Notes under the pieces: generated by a model | The model's database searches: none | What the model was told of the DNA's origin: nothing | Seen by the model: the letters and a program-made list of their open reading frames with translations, nothing else | Translations under genes and position numbers: made by a program | Shown here: positions 32,161-42,516 of the stretch, piece after piece | Numbering within the stretch: the stretch's first letter is position 1 | How the letters are laid out: the number at the start of each line of letters is the position of its first letter | DNA from: Trissonchulus latispiculum | Taxonomy: Eukaryota; Nematoda; Enoplea; Enoplida; Ironidae | Direction: 5' to 3' | DNA length: 64,000 bases | Assembly (NCBI GenBank): GCA_030248195.1 | Contig: JASAND010006425.1 | Coordinates: 1-64,000, forward strand

Positions 32161-32842
32161 AATTTGGTTACCCTCTAGAAAAATTACTGCCAAATCTTAA
32201 AGACAATTTCGGCTTATTTATACTCAATCGATACAATTGCGCATTTTATCAATACCTATTCGCTAGAGTTCGTTGCTTTAAGCTAGAGAATTCGTCGAAA
32301 AACCATTTTGGCAAAAATTGCGATTAGTTTGTTTTGAACATTGATTTCTCAAAAACCACCCAATGGATTCGCGTGATGTTTGGCTGAATGAAAATTCGCC
32401 CTATTGCGGAGCGACATTTTTCTTGGTTTGAGCTAAAATATCTCTAGTTGTGAGAAAACTGAATAAAAAATGGTGCGAAATTTCGTGTCATGGTGCATTT
32501 GCCGGATTTCCTGGAGTACAGAGAGTTGTTGTGCCAAATCCAAAAAATGTCCCTCGGCCCACATGTCCTTCATACCATGTCACAAGAAAAAATTCTGACC
32601 GATTCTACAGTTTTGAGAAATCGATATTCAAAAATTTTTGGTCTGTATTCAGTCTTTCAGATGTCAGCCTGTCGGAAATTTTTTGCTATTTTCTTGCCAA
32701 TTTTGCTAGTTTCGTAAGCTCATGTTAATATACAGATTATAAGCTTTAAAACGATGTATATCTTTCCTACTCCCAAAATTGCGAAAGTTATAGCGTTTCG
32801 AAAAATCACCACAAAAGCACTGCACAAATGGATACCTGCACC
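32161..32842. other. Partial TTAA-type element end and flank, non-coding
   Basis: 32742-32842 is the complement of the last ~105 bp of this window (63895-64000), ending at the TTAA of 32843. It is one end of a third element of the TTAA family; its other end was not found. Confidence 0.5.
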
Positions 32843-33770
32843 TTAAGGTGGCGCTTGCATTATCGGGATTACAGATATAAAATTTAGACCGATAGCTCAA
32901 TTTTGAAGAAATCCCAACTAAACTTACTTTCGTTGGCGGGGCATCTTTTGACAAAATTTCGGCGACGGAGACCACGTGCTTGGCTAGCTACCGGTATTGC
33001 TTAAAATTTCGAAATTTTATTAAAGCTGCAAACGACAATATCGAATGCACTAGGTTAGAGAGCATAAAAAGCCCGTTACAACGATGTGCATATCTCTCCT
33101 GTACGTGGTTGCAATCAAAAGTTACAGGTGGTTGAATATATGACAAAGTTACGTTTACCATTCTCAATGCGAATGCCAATGTAAAAACCTATCGTTCGGA
33201 AATGAATTCTGCAGGGCTTTTCACGTTGCTTTTGTGTTGGATTTGTTTATTATTTCATGAAATACACTATGCGACTTATTAAAAGCATAATATTTGCGAA
33301 AAACTGAAGTGATTAGTGCGAAATTTTTCAATTTGATTTTCTCATAAATGTTGCTACCGAACTCGCTCAAATTTTGCATGCACGTTTATTTGACGGGTAT
33401 GCAGGGACAACTTTTTTAGTTTTTGTTTAAATCGTATATTCCGCGAGACATTGACTTTCAAAATTTTCGAATATTCATAAAATACTCAAAACTGCATAAA
33501 TCGAAAAACTGAAACAATTGCCCCTGCGTTATGTTCATTTATTCATTTGTACCAAATTTGAGTTAATTTCATTCAGCAGTTAATGAGTGACAGCGTTTTG
33601 AAGATTTCAGCTTATCCCTCTTGTGTAAGTCGCAAGCCAAGCACTGGATTATTCAAATTCTACATATTGCTAGCATTTAGCACCAGCTACCTATGCTGAA
33701 GGTTTGAAATAGATTCGTTGGAAAATAAACTCAGGAGAACCGTTCCCGGTAATGCAAGCGCCCCCCTTAA
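32843..33770. mobile_element. TTAA-target MITE 1 (piggyBac-like)
   Basis: TTAA 32843-32846, then GGTGGCGCTTGCATTATCGGG. The right end CCCGGTAATGCAAGCGCCCCCC is followed by TTAA 33767-33770. An imperfect inverted end with a TTAA duplication is the piggyBac signature; superfamily by inference. Non-coding interior, ~920 bp, related to the neighbour. Confidence 0.75.
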
Positions 33771-34752
33771 GGTGGTAGTACCACTAGCTGGATTTTCGAC
33801 CTAATCATGGCATAAATGAAGCAAACATGACAAAACTAGTGGTGAAACACGTTTGGTTGGCAGGCTATCTTTGCATTAAATTTTGGTGTCTGAGAGTGCA
33901 TAATTTGCTAGCTACCATCATGGCTTTGCGCATGCGCAAATAATCAAAATTTTATTTAAGCATTGTATCCTAAATTTGAATCTGCCGTATGAAAGAGCAT
34001 AAAAAGAGCTTTAAAATGATGTGCATATCTCTTCTGTACGTGGTTTCTATCAAAAGTTACAAGCGGTTGAAGCTGAATCGCTGACATATAGCTGATATAG
34101 CTCAATTACGTTGACCGTTTGCACACATAATGTAAAGTAAAAACAGTATATCCGAAAATTAAATCTATTGGGTTTTAACGGTTCCTTTTGCGTTATTTAT
34201 GTGCATTATTTAATAGAAAGCACTTTGCAGCTGCTTGAAAGCATTGGAAATTTTGAAAACTAAATCAAACAATGAAAAATTACAGAATTTTTGTTTTTGA
34301 TTTTCTCGTCACTCCTTCAGTCAAAATGGACCAAATTTTGCAAATAAGTTTTGCATCAGCATACGCTCAGGCCGTTTTCTTGGTTTTTGGAAAAAAACAA
34401 TATTAGGCAAGATATAAATTTTACAAATTTTCAAAACACGCTAAAAAACGGAAAACTCACTTTCACGAAAAACTAAAAAAACGGCCTGAGCCCTGAGCGT
34501 ATATGTAAACTAACCTTATACCGAAAATCTAAAATGATTTCATAAAGGATTGAAGGAGATATTTAAGTTTAAAGCTTTTAATACATTTCCTATTGTGTAG
34601 ACAGCAAGCCAGTCCCCGCAGCGTCGTAGATCAGCTCATCTGATGCAACACATAATAAAGAACAATTATGCCAAATTTCAAAGCGATTGATTAAGGTTTT
34701 AGTTCACAGTATCTGTTCAAAGTCCACCCCGGTAGTGGTACTACCACCTTAA
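33767..34752. mobile_element. TTAA-target MITE 2 (piggyBac-like), sharing a TTAA with MITE 1
   Basis: TTAA 33767-33770, GGTGGTAGTACCACTA at the left and its complement at the right before TTAA 34749-34752. The interior is a diverged direct paralogue of MITE 1 (GATGTGCATATCTC, CTGTACGTGGTT, ATCAAAAGTTACA in both). No transposase. Confidence 0.8.
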
Positions 34753-35560
34753 GGGTGATTCCTTTTGGAGACATTAACTTTGAACCCTTATTACTCACTC
34801 ATTCCTTGGCGTTAAGTAGCCACTTTTATATCGGAATGGAGCTTAACATTTTCTCTTTCTAATGAACAAAGTTTACCTAACTTTAGTTCTCGGAAATTAT
34901 TTTACTGCATTTTCGAAGTAATTTAATTTTCTGCATAGGTGTATCACCTGTTTGGGTTGGGGCGGGAGTAATGCGTCCAAATCTGGATTGGGGGGGTCTA
35001 AAAAATTGGAAATTGATAAAACTGTACCCAAATTTTTTCAGCTAAAAATGGCCCTTTTTGACATAAAATCGACTATTTTCGACGTAACTCTACTCAAAAA
35101 CTACTCGTATTGCGTTTACAACCTATTTTTTAGCGTTTTTAACTATTTCAATCCAATTTTTTCAGAATTTTGAAAAATTGAAAAAGTTTTCAGTTTTTCT
35201 CTTGTTTGGACCCTATTTTAGGGGGGGGGGGTCTGAGCTCGGCTTGGGGGGGGGGGAATAGTTGAGGTCGGGTATGACTATGAGGGGTGGGGGTCTGGCC
35301 TTCTCGTGGGAGGGTCTCATCGGGGGCAAACTGTAGCTTGGTACACCTATGGACTAAAGTGAATCTTGTCGTGACGTGTCGGCCACATCATTCGATTCCA
35401 CTATCAATTTGCTGGGGACCCTTTTTTAATGATTATGAAACCGCTCTTCCTTTTTAAGAAATTAACTAAAATGTATATATATAAAATGCGCAATCTGCAT
35501 TTTGCCTACTTTCCCCAACTTTGACAAGCCTCCACTTTAGCCAGAAAGCAGCAATCGGGG
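34753..35560. repeat. Dispersed repeat, interrupted by a G-run MITE
   Basis: 34753-34930 and 35355-35560 match 54950-55345 in order (GGAGACATTAA, GAACCCTTATTACTCA, ATTCGATTCCACTATCAA, GCTGGGGACCCTTTTTT, CAATCGGGGCAACTAAAAA). The copy here is split by 34935-35350, which has ends ATAGGTGTA..TACACCTAT, G-runs, and an inverse relative at 62965-63345. Confidence 0.75.
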
Positions 35561-35785
35561 CAACTAAAAAGGGACCTCCGTTAACTTGGCCAGCCCAAAT
35601 TCGAGAACAATCGATTAATTGTTGTCAGACGTTTGGTCACGTTTGATCACGTTTGTTCCAAAAGAAACTGTCGTTTGTTCACGACCCAATATTGAGAAAT
35701 TTACAAACAACTGAACCTTGGAGCTAAATTCATGCAGGCCGCGCCAAATTAATTTTTCTCAGAAAGTATAACTTCATTACAAGGA

Positions 35786-37050
35786 ACAGGAACAGGGACG
35801 GATGGGTAAAAGCAGGGACGGGTTGGTAAACTCAGGGACGGGTGGGTATACTAAGGGACGGGTGGGTAAACTCAGGGACGGGTCAGGGGCGGGTTGGTAA
35901 AGTCAAGGGCGGGTCGGGGCGGCTAGGTAAAGTCAGGGACGGGTGGGTAAAAGCAGGGACGGGTGAGTAAATGCAGGAACGGTTCAGGGACGGGTTGGTA
36001 AACTCAGGGACGGGTCAGGAACGGGTGGATAGACTCAGGGGCGGGTCAGGGACGGGATGGTAAGGACTGTTCTCAAAAATCGTTGACAACATGCGCATTT
36101 TTAAAGCGCCTAATGTGTTTCAGCTGCAAGTTTTTAGCAATTTTTTCTAGCAGCAAACAGAACTTTAGCTTAACTGTTTAGCACATCTGTACGCTTGAGT
36201 AGGTACAGTAATAAGTGCATAAGAAAACGCATACTGTATCAAGCAAAATGTGCATTAAAACAGGCTTCTAATTTTGAGAAGCCTCCTAAACTCAGGGACG
36301 GGTGGGTAAACGCCGGGTCAGGGACGGAATGGTAAAATCAGGGACGGGTCAGGGACATGATGGTAAAATCAGGGACGGGTCAGGGACAGTAGAGTCAATT
36401 ATCAGCGATATAGTTTTGGACAGTCAGTATTAAGTCGTGTGAGCTTGTAATTGTATGTGCAAGTAGGAGCTTATTGTATGTTATATATAAAATGTATATA
36501 TATGTATATTGATATTGAATCATATCAGGAGTTAAAGAGGCTTTATAGTAGGTTTTTGATACTTTTAATTACATAATTTTAAGACTCTTAATTTAACTTA
36601 TAATCTAACACAGTGTCTTAGAGAAACATTGGAAACTTTTTAGTCAATGATATGCTACTGACTGGTTGAATACAAGCTGCATTTCTCGGACACGACAGGA
36701 CCTAATATGGACACAAAAACCACACTAGGCAGTCGCTCAGACGCCGTAAGTACAGACATACAGACGCACGCAAACGTAATTGCACACTTTCCCAGCATAC
36801 AAAGTATTGATTGAACTGAAACGGTGTTTTCTATATATGTGTTATATATTACATATATACTTCCTGTTGCCTGGCTCCTGCACAAACAAAAAATTGTAAG
36901 CGTACATGACTTTTACTTAAATACGAGACTGTCCAAAGTATATCGCTGATAATTTACTCGATCGTTCCTGAGCCGTCCCTGCTTTTACCCATCCGTCCCT
37001 GACCCGTTCCTGAGTTTACCTACCCGCCTCTGAGTTTACCAACCACACAC
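35786..37050. repeat. G-rich minisatellite (GGGACGGGTGGGTAAACTCA type) around a small TIR element
   Basis: About 20-bp units GGGACGGG-TGGGTAAA-CTCA at 35786-36065 and 36290-36390, and in inverse orientation at 36963-37045. Between them, TTATCAGCGATATAGTTTTG (about 36398) and its near complement (about 36926-36960) form a ~570-bp inverted-end element. G3 tracts separated by 1-4 nt could form quadruplexes. The right edge cuts into the Polinton integrase. Confidence 0.8.
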
Positions 37051-37069
37051 TGATAATACGGTTGAATGT

Positions 37070-37225
37070 CTAGGTAGGCCTTAGTGTATAAGCTTCTTGA
37101 CTTTGTAGCCATTCTTTATCATCTCTTCTACTGACATTCATATTTGCAGGTTTTGCAGCATTATAAAGATTTTCGATGCTACTTAGCGATCCTGGATCCT
37201 TCAAGCTATAGTAGAATTTATCCAT
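37070..37225 (-). pseudogene. Polinton/Maverick integrase, N-terminal fragment
   Basis: From an ATG at 37225 the frame starts MDKFYYSLKDPGSLSSIENL and continues ISRRDDKEWL-like text (VSRRDDKEWLQSQEAYTL) to an in-frame TAG at 37070. Recognisable text (FNRIIS) continues a few codons past the stop before the minisatellite cuts it. This is the N-terminus of the retroviral-type (DDE) integrase that Polintons use for insertion; the catalytic core is missing. It lies 27 bp after the polB stop on the same strand. Confidence 0.75.
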
Positions 37226-37252
37226 TTTGCTTAACTTGCAAAATTAAAGTCT

Positions 37253-38725
37253 TTAATAGTTAATTTTATAATGACCATAAGCATAACTAGAGATACCATC
37301 GTCAAGCGAGCAACGCTTATCATCATAACATGACAAGCTAGTTTTGTTCAAATGTACACTATACAATTGATGTAAATTACTTCTAATCAAATTTATATTA
37401 TGATACATAAAAGTACGTTGTTGCAGGGTATTTACATAGTCAGCATGAGAAATACATTTGTTTACAACAGTCTTTTTTATCCCTTTAGCACGTTTTTTAT
37501 CAATACCATCACATACAAAACTATACATTTTGGCGCGCAGGCCACAAAATTCACTTATGGGACTAGCAGCCGTCTCATCTTTCATTTTGCCCAAAACCTT
37601 TTTGTTTTGGGTAGAATGAAGAAAATGAGAAGGCGAGTAGTCACTTGTATCAAATAAGGAAATATCATTGTACATATCTTTGTATACATTATCAGTCTGA
37701 ACAAAATAGCATAAAGAATCAGTATCAGGAATAGAAGCTTGGCATGATTATTATACTTTGGTGCAATGTAACTATAGTGAAAATCGTACATAAGATATTT
37801 AGACAAATCAAGGACACTAAATCCAACGAAAATAGGTATACATAACGTTACAGAAACTCTATTCATAGATATGGCAACTAAATTTTCAGAAAATGTTACA
37901 GCACGATTGAACCTTGGTTTAGCGGTCAATTTTACAAATTTACGTTCAGTTGTGGTAAGTTGAACAGATTGGAATGCTCGGACGTCTTCCATCGTTTTTC
38001 CGAATACAGCGTTGTTTAGCAACTTAAAGAGGTCTATTTCAAAGTCACTTTTAGCAGTTTTTCGCATATCAGTATTAAACATAATATATGGCTTCATCCA
38101 AGTGCGTTGTTCGAATCGGAGGACTCTGTGAACATGCGTCAGTTTAAGTCCAAGTTTCAGATACAGACGGAGGTTTCGGTAGTGGACAATATAATTGGTT
38201 TTGGAGCGGGGGTGGGGACCACTTTTTCAACTTTGGATGGCGTTGTACCCAGATCTTCGCAAAGAGCGTGCGCAAAAGGACTCAATATTTCTCCGGTAAT
38301 TTGGACTTTTTCAGGCGCTAGAGGGTAGTCATTATGTAAGTTATGTAGTTGTTGTGGCTAGTCGAAGAAGCTTTTGAATCATAGACCATCCGTATAAATT
38401 GTTGGCATCGAAATACATGATCCAAGAGTTTGGTTGCGACGGATCGTAATTGGGAATCTCAGGATTGTTAGCTTTTGTGAACCTGTGAGAAATCATGGAA
38501 ATACCTCCTCGAATTCCTTTTTCAAAAAACAGATACATATCTGGATCTTGGAGGAGCTCAAGCCAGACTTTAGTCATTTTGAGGCAAGCGTCCCATGCAA
38601 ATGAGGGTAGAGTAAAATAGTGGGAGGGATCAAGCTTATAATTTTGTAGTGCGAAATGGCCAAAATTTTCGAAAACGTCAGCAAGCAAAAAGAACATCCG
38701 TTTTTAAATACAAGTCGTGATATTC
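37253..38725 (-). pseudogene. Polinton DNA polymerase B, C-terminal half (after copia insertion)
   Basis: Protein-primed family B polymerase of a Maverick/Polinton. It reads from EYHDLYLKTD just below the copia target duplication. Motif A is YFDANNLYGWSM (about 38370-38410), motif B KLLNNAVFGKTM (about 37990-38030), and the C-terminal GLRAKMYS..KAKGIKK and DDGISSYAYGH run to the stop at 37253. Frameshifts lie in the T-run near 38690, upstream of MKPY near 38190, and at the YTDTDS catalytic motif near 37710. These may be decay or homopolymer sequencing errors. The body is repeated in the two downstream tandem units. Confidence 0.85.
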
Positions 38726-38888
38726 TGTTAAGATGAGCCTGCTGCTTAGGACAAAGTTTACTGAAGACAATAAAAAACGTAACGAAAATGTAGGAAGACA
38801 AATGAGTTCTAACAAAAGAACCGTTACTATATCATCTCATACTTAAATGTAGCGGATGAAAGCTTGTTAAAACTTTTAACTTCCAACA
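38726..38888 (-). repeat. Copia 3' LTR
   Basis: 163 bp. Bordered by TATTC (target duplication) and by the purine tract. A second full copy is at 41610-41772 and a partial one at 43629-43694, inside the duplicated units. Confidence 0.85.
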
Positions 38889-39284
38889 CTCCACCTCAAA
38901 CGCTACATTTAAAGTACAAATTTAAGACGGTTTTATTTTCACTTTAGCACAAGGTTTCTCACGCCATCCCTGATAATTTCGTTCTTCAAATTTCGTTCCA
39001 TACTGCAGATGATATCGATCCTGGGAACCCTCTACACCCGGGGAGACGGTAGGCCCGAATAACAAGGTTCCAGCTGACCCGCAACCTGTAGACAGAACCC
39101 GACATAGCCATGTTCTGACCCAGAGCAGCACGCAAGTTAGGAAACCCACAGACCACCCCAATTTCTATCAGCCTTTTCCACGGCAACCATCACTCTTTGG
39201 TAATGGTTCCTGTTTCCCTTACAATTTACCCCATCGGAATTTTTAACCTGAGCTGAACACCGCATTTTATACAAGTTACCGTCC

Positions 39285-39640
39285 CTACTCCCTTCGCCCG
39301 ATTCCCAGCACCCTGTGATTCTTTTTTATCCAGCACTGCTCACGGCCAAAGACCACTTTTCCTCCACTGCATACAATCGAGCTCATCGAAAGCAGATTCT
39401 TTTTCATTTTCGGAAATGGCACACTCATCAGTTTGATTCTTTTAGGCCTGGTTTCTTCCATTCCCAAACTAACCTCTTCCGTTCCAACCGCTTGAACCTC
39501 ACTGTCATCTCCCAGTCTGATGACCTTCGGTACCTTGAATTCTTTGTAGTTCTGCAACAGTTCTTGCTTGTAGCAGATATGTGCTGTTGCACCACTGTCG
39601 AGATACCAGGTTCGTTGAGCGTCGCCCTGTGCAAAGAAAC
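39285..39640 (-). pseudogene. Copia protease remnant
   Basis: The frame from about 39640 contains WYLDSGATAHI, the copia aspartic protease active site (D-S-G-A), and ends at 39285 after a KNLLSMSSIVCSGG-type strand. It is in a different frame from gag, with a break near 39640. The region from here to the 3' LTR (38898-39284) has a 79-codon frame (38922-39161) that I do not recognise. Confidence 0.75.
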
Positions 39641-39781
39641 AGCTTTCTCCGCATTGGTCAGGGCATACCCTTCACTGTCAATGCTGCTATCTTCTTTGTT
39701 TACAACTTGTGCAGAGCTTGCTCTTTCTTTCGCATTGGACCGCTTGCCGCTATCGCAATCATAGGCATAGTGTCCACGTTC

Positions 39782-40462
39782 TCAACAGGCGTAGCAACGT
39801 CCCTTAAATTTCCATGGTTGTCTGTCTTTGTATCCCTTCTGAGTGGACGATAGTAGGGCACTATTTTCGCCAGTTTCTTCACTGCTGCTGTGCTTGCTTT
39901 CTTCATGCAAAAGCCTTGCTGTGACAAACTCAAAAGTGAGGTCATCTGCCCGGGATTCCAACGCAGTGATTAAGCTTGCATACGTTTCAGGTAAGCTGCT
40001 GAGAAGAGTTGTAACTAGATCTTCGGATATGGGAGCATCAATCGCTTCTAGCTGGTCAGCCAAACCCCGGACGTGGTTGATGTGGGCGATCATATCTTCG
40101 TCACTTCTCTTCGTTACTGTGAAAACCTGACGCCGTAGGAACAACTTGTTCGCCAACGTACGGCGTTCGTGAATCGAGCACAGCTTATTCCAGGCTTCCT
40201 GGGCAGTTCTTGAGGCTCTCACCAACTGCAGCTGTCGATCCTCCAAATTCAAACAGATAATTGCCAATGCCTTCCGACCTTTCTGACGGAACTCCGTTCT
40301 TTGTTTTTCAGTAGCTCTCTCGGGCTTCTCCGCCGTCCCATCCACATGGCACCATAGTCCCTTCTCTTCAAGGATCAGCTGAATCTTGAATTTCCACAGG
40401 CTGAAATTCGTCCCATCGAACTTATCGATGCGCACTAATCCGTCGGACTCCTTGGTACCCAT
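39782..40462 (-). pseudogene. Copia gag, unit 1
   Basis: ATG at 40462, 226 codons. It begins MGTKESDGLVRIDKFDGTN and has FSLWKFKIQLILEEKGLW, the UBN2/copia gag signature, then LCSIHERR..LFLRRQVF and LADQLEAID..LLSSLPETY. The C-terminal zinc knuckle reads CYAC, then an in-frame TGA, then ERGHYAYDC, so the CCHC box is interrupted by a stop in the same place in units 1 and 3. Upstream the same frame is fused to polB text in this unit. Confidence 0.85.
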
Positions 40463-40497
40463 GTTAGCATACAACGCCTGGGCCCATAACCTGTTAA

Positions 40498-42516
40498 GAA
40501 TGAAGAAAATGAGAAGGCGAGTAGTCACTTGTATCAAATAAGGAAATATCATTGTACATATCTTTGTATACATTATCAGTCTGAACAAAATAGCATAAAG
40601 AATCAGTATCAGGAATAGAAGCTTGGCATCATTATTATACTTTGGTGCAATGTAACTATAGTGAAAATCGTACATAAGATATTTAGACAAATCAAGGACA
40701 CTAAATCCAACGAAAACAGGTATACATAACGTTACAGAAACTCTATTCATAGATATGGCAACTAAATTTTCAGAAAATATTACAGCACGATTGAACCTTG
40801 GTTTAGCGGTCAATTTTACAAATTTACGTTCAGTTGTGGTAAGTTGAACAGATTGGAATGCTCGGACGTCTTCCATCGTTTTTCCGAATACAGCGTTGTT
40901 TAGCAACTTAAAGAGGTCTATTTCAAAGTCACTTTTAGCAGTTTTTCGCATATCAGTATTAAACATAATATATGGCTTCATCCAAGTGCGTTGTTCGAAT
41001 CGGAGGACTCTGTGAACATGCGTCAGTTTAAGTCCAAGTTTCAGATACAGACGGAGGTTTCGGTAGTGGACAATATAATTGGTTTTGGAGCGGGGGTGGG
41101 GACCACTTTTTCAACTTTGGATGGCGTTGTACCCAGATCTTCGCAAAGAGCGTGCGCAAAAGGACTCAATATTTCTCCGGTAATTTGGACTTTTTCAGGC
41201 GCTAGAGGGTAGTCATTATGTAAGTTATGTAGTTGTTGTGGCTAGTCGAAGAAGCTTTTGAATCATAGACCATCCGTATAAATTGTTGGCATCGAAATAC
41301 ATGATCCAAGAGTTTGGTTGCGACGGATCGTAATTGGGAATCTCAGGATTGTTAGCTTTTGTGAACCTGTGAGAAATCATGGAAATACCTCCTCGAATTC
41401 CTTTTTCAAAAAACAGATACATATCTGGATCTTGGAGGAGCTCAAGCCAGACTTTAGTCATTTTGAGGCAAGCGTCCCATGCAAATGAGGGTAGAGTAAA
41501 ATAGTGGGAGGGATCAAGCTTATAATTTTGTAGTGCGAAATGGCCAAAATTTTCGAAAACGTCAGCAAGCAAAAAGAACATCCGTTTCTAAATACAAGTC
41601 GTGATATTCTGTTAAGATGAGCCTGCTGCTTAGGACAAAGTTTACTGAAGACAATAAAAAACGTAACGAAAATGTAGGAAGACAAATGAGTTCTAACAAA
41701 AGAACCGTTACTATATCATCTCATACTTAAATGTAGCGGATGAAAGCTTGTTAAAACTTTTAACTTCCAACACTCCACCTCAAACGCTACATTTAAAGTA
41801 CAAATTTAAGACGGTTTTATTTTCACTTTAGCACAAGGTTTCTCACGCCATCCCTGATAATTTCGTTCTTCAAATTTCGTTCCATACTGCAGATGATATC
41901 GATCCTGGGAACCCTCTACACCCGGGGAGACGGTAGGCCCGAATAACAAGGTTCCAGCTGACCCGCAACCTGTAGACAGAACCCGACATAGCCATGTTCT
42001 GACCCAGAGCAGCACGCAAGTTAGGAAACCCACAGACCACCCCAATTTCTATCAGCCTTTTCCACGGCAACCATCACTCTTTGGTAATGGTTCCTGTTTC
42101 CCTTACAATTTACCCCATCGGAATTTTTAACCTGAGCTGAACACCGCATTTTATACAAGTTACCGTCCCTACTCCCTTCGCCCGATTCCCAGCACCCTGT
42201 GATTCTTTTTTATCCAGCACTGCTCACGGCCAAAGACCACTTTTCCTCAGCTGTCGATCCTCCAAATTCAAACAGATAATTGCCAATGCCTTCCGACCTT
42301 TCTGACGGAACTCCGTTCTTTGTTTTTCAGTAGCTCTCTCGGGCTTCTCCGCCGTCCCATCCACATGGCACCATAGTCCCTTCTCTTCAAGGATCAGCTG
42401 AATCTTGAATTTCCACAGGCTGAAATTCGTCCCATCGAACTTATCGATGCGCACTAATCCGTCGGACTCCTTGGTACCCATGTTAGCATACAACGCCTGG
42501 GCCCATAACCTGTTAA
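40498..42516 (-). repeat. Chimeric tandem unit 2 (2019 bp, 865-bp deletion)
   Basis: Same as unit 1 but with the protease and most of gag removed; the junction is TTTTCCTC|AGCTGTCG at about 42248. The polB part is almost identical to unit 1. Confidence 0.85.

Larger units (their letters stand above)
37614..40497 (-). repeat. Chimeric polB/copia tandem unit 1 (2884 bp)
   Basis: polB segment + copia 3' LTR + copia interior up to PBS and the last bases of the LTR. The next unit starts again at GAATGAAGAAAATGAG, polB text. Unit 1 keeps gag and protease. Confidence 0.85.

Noticed and set aside
38922..39161. A separate gene in the copia 3' region
   Set aside because: The 79-codon frame is preserved only because units were duplicated; no motif and no recognisable copia domain.
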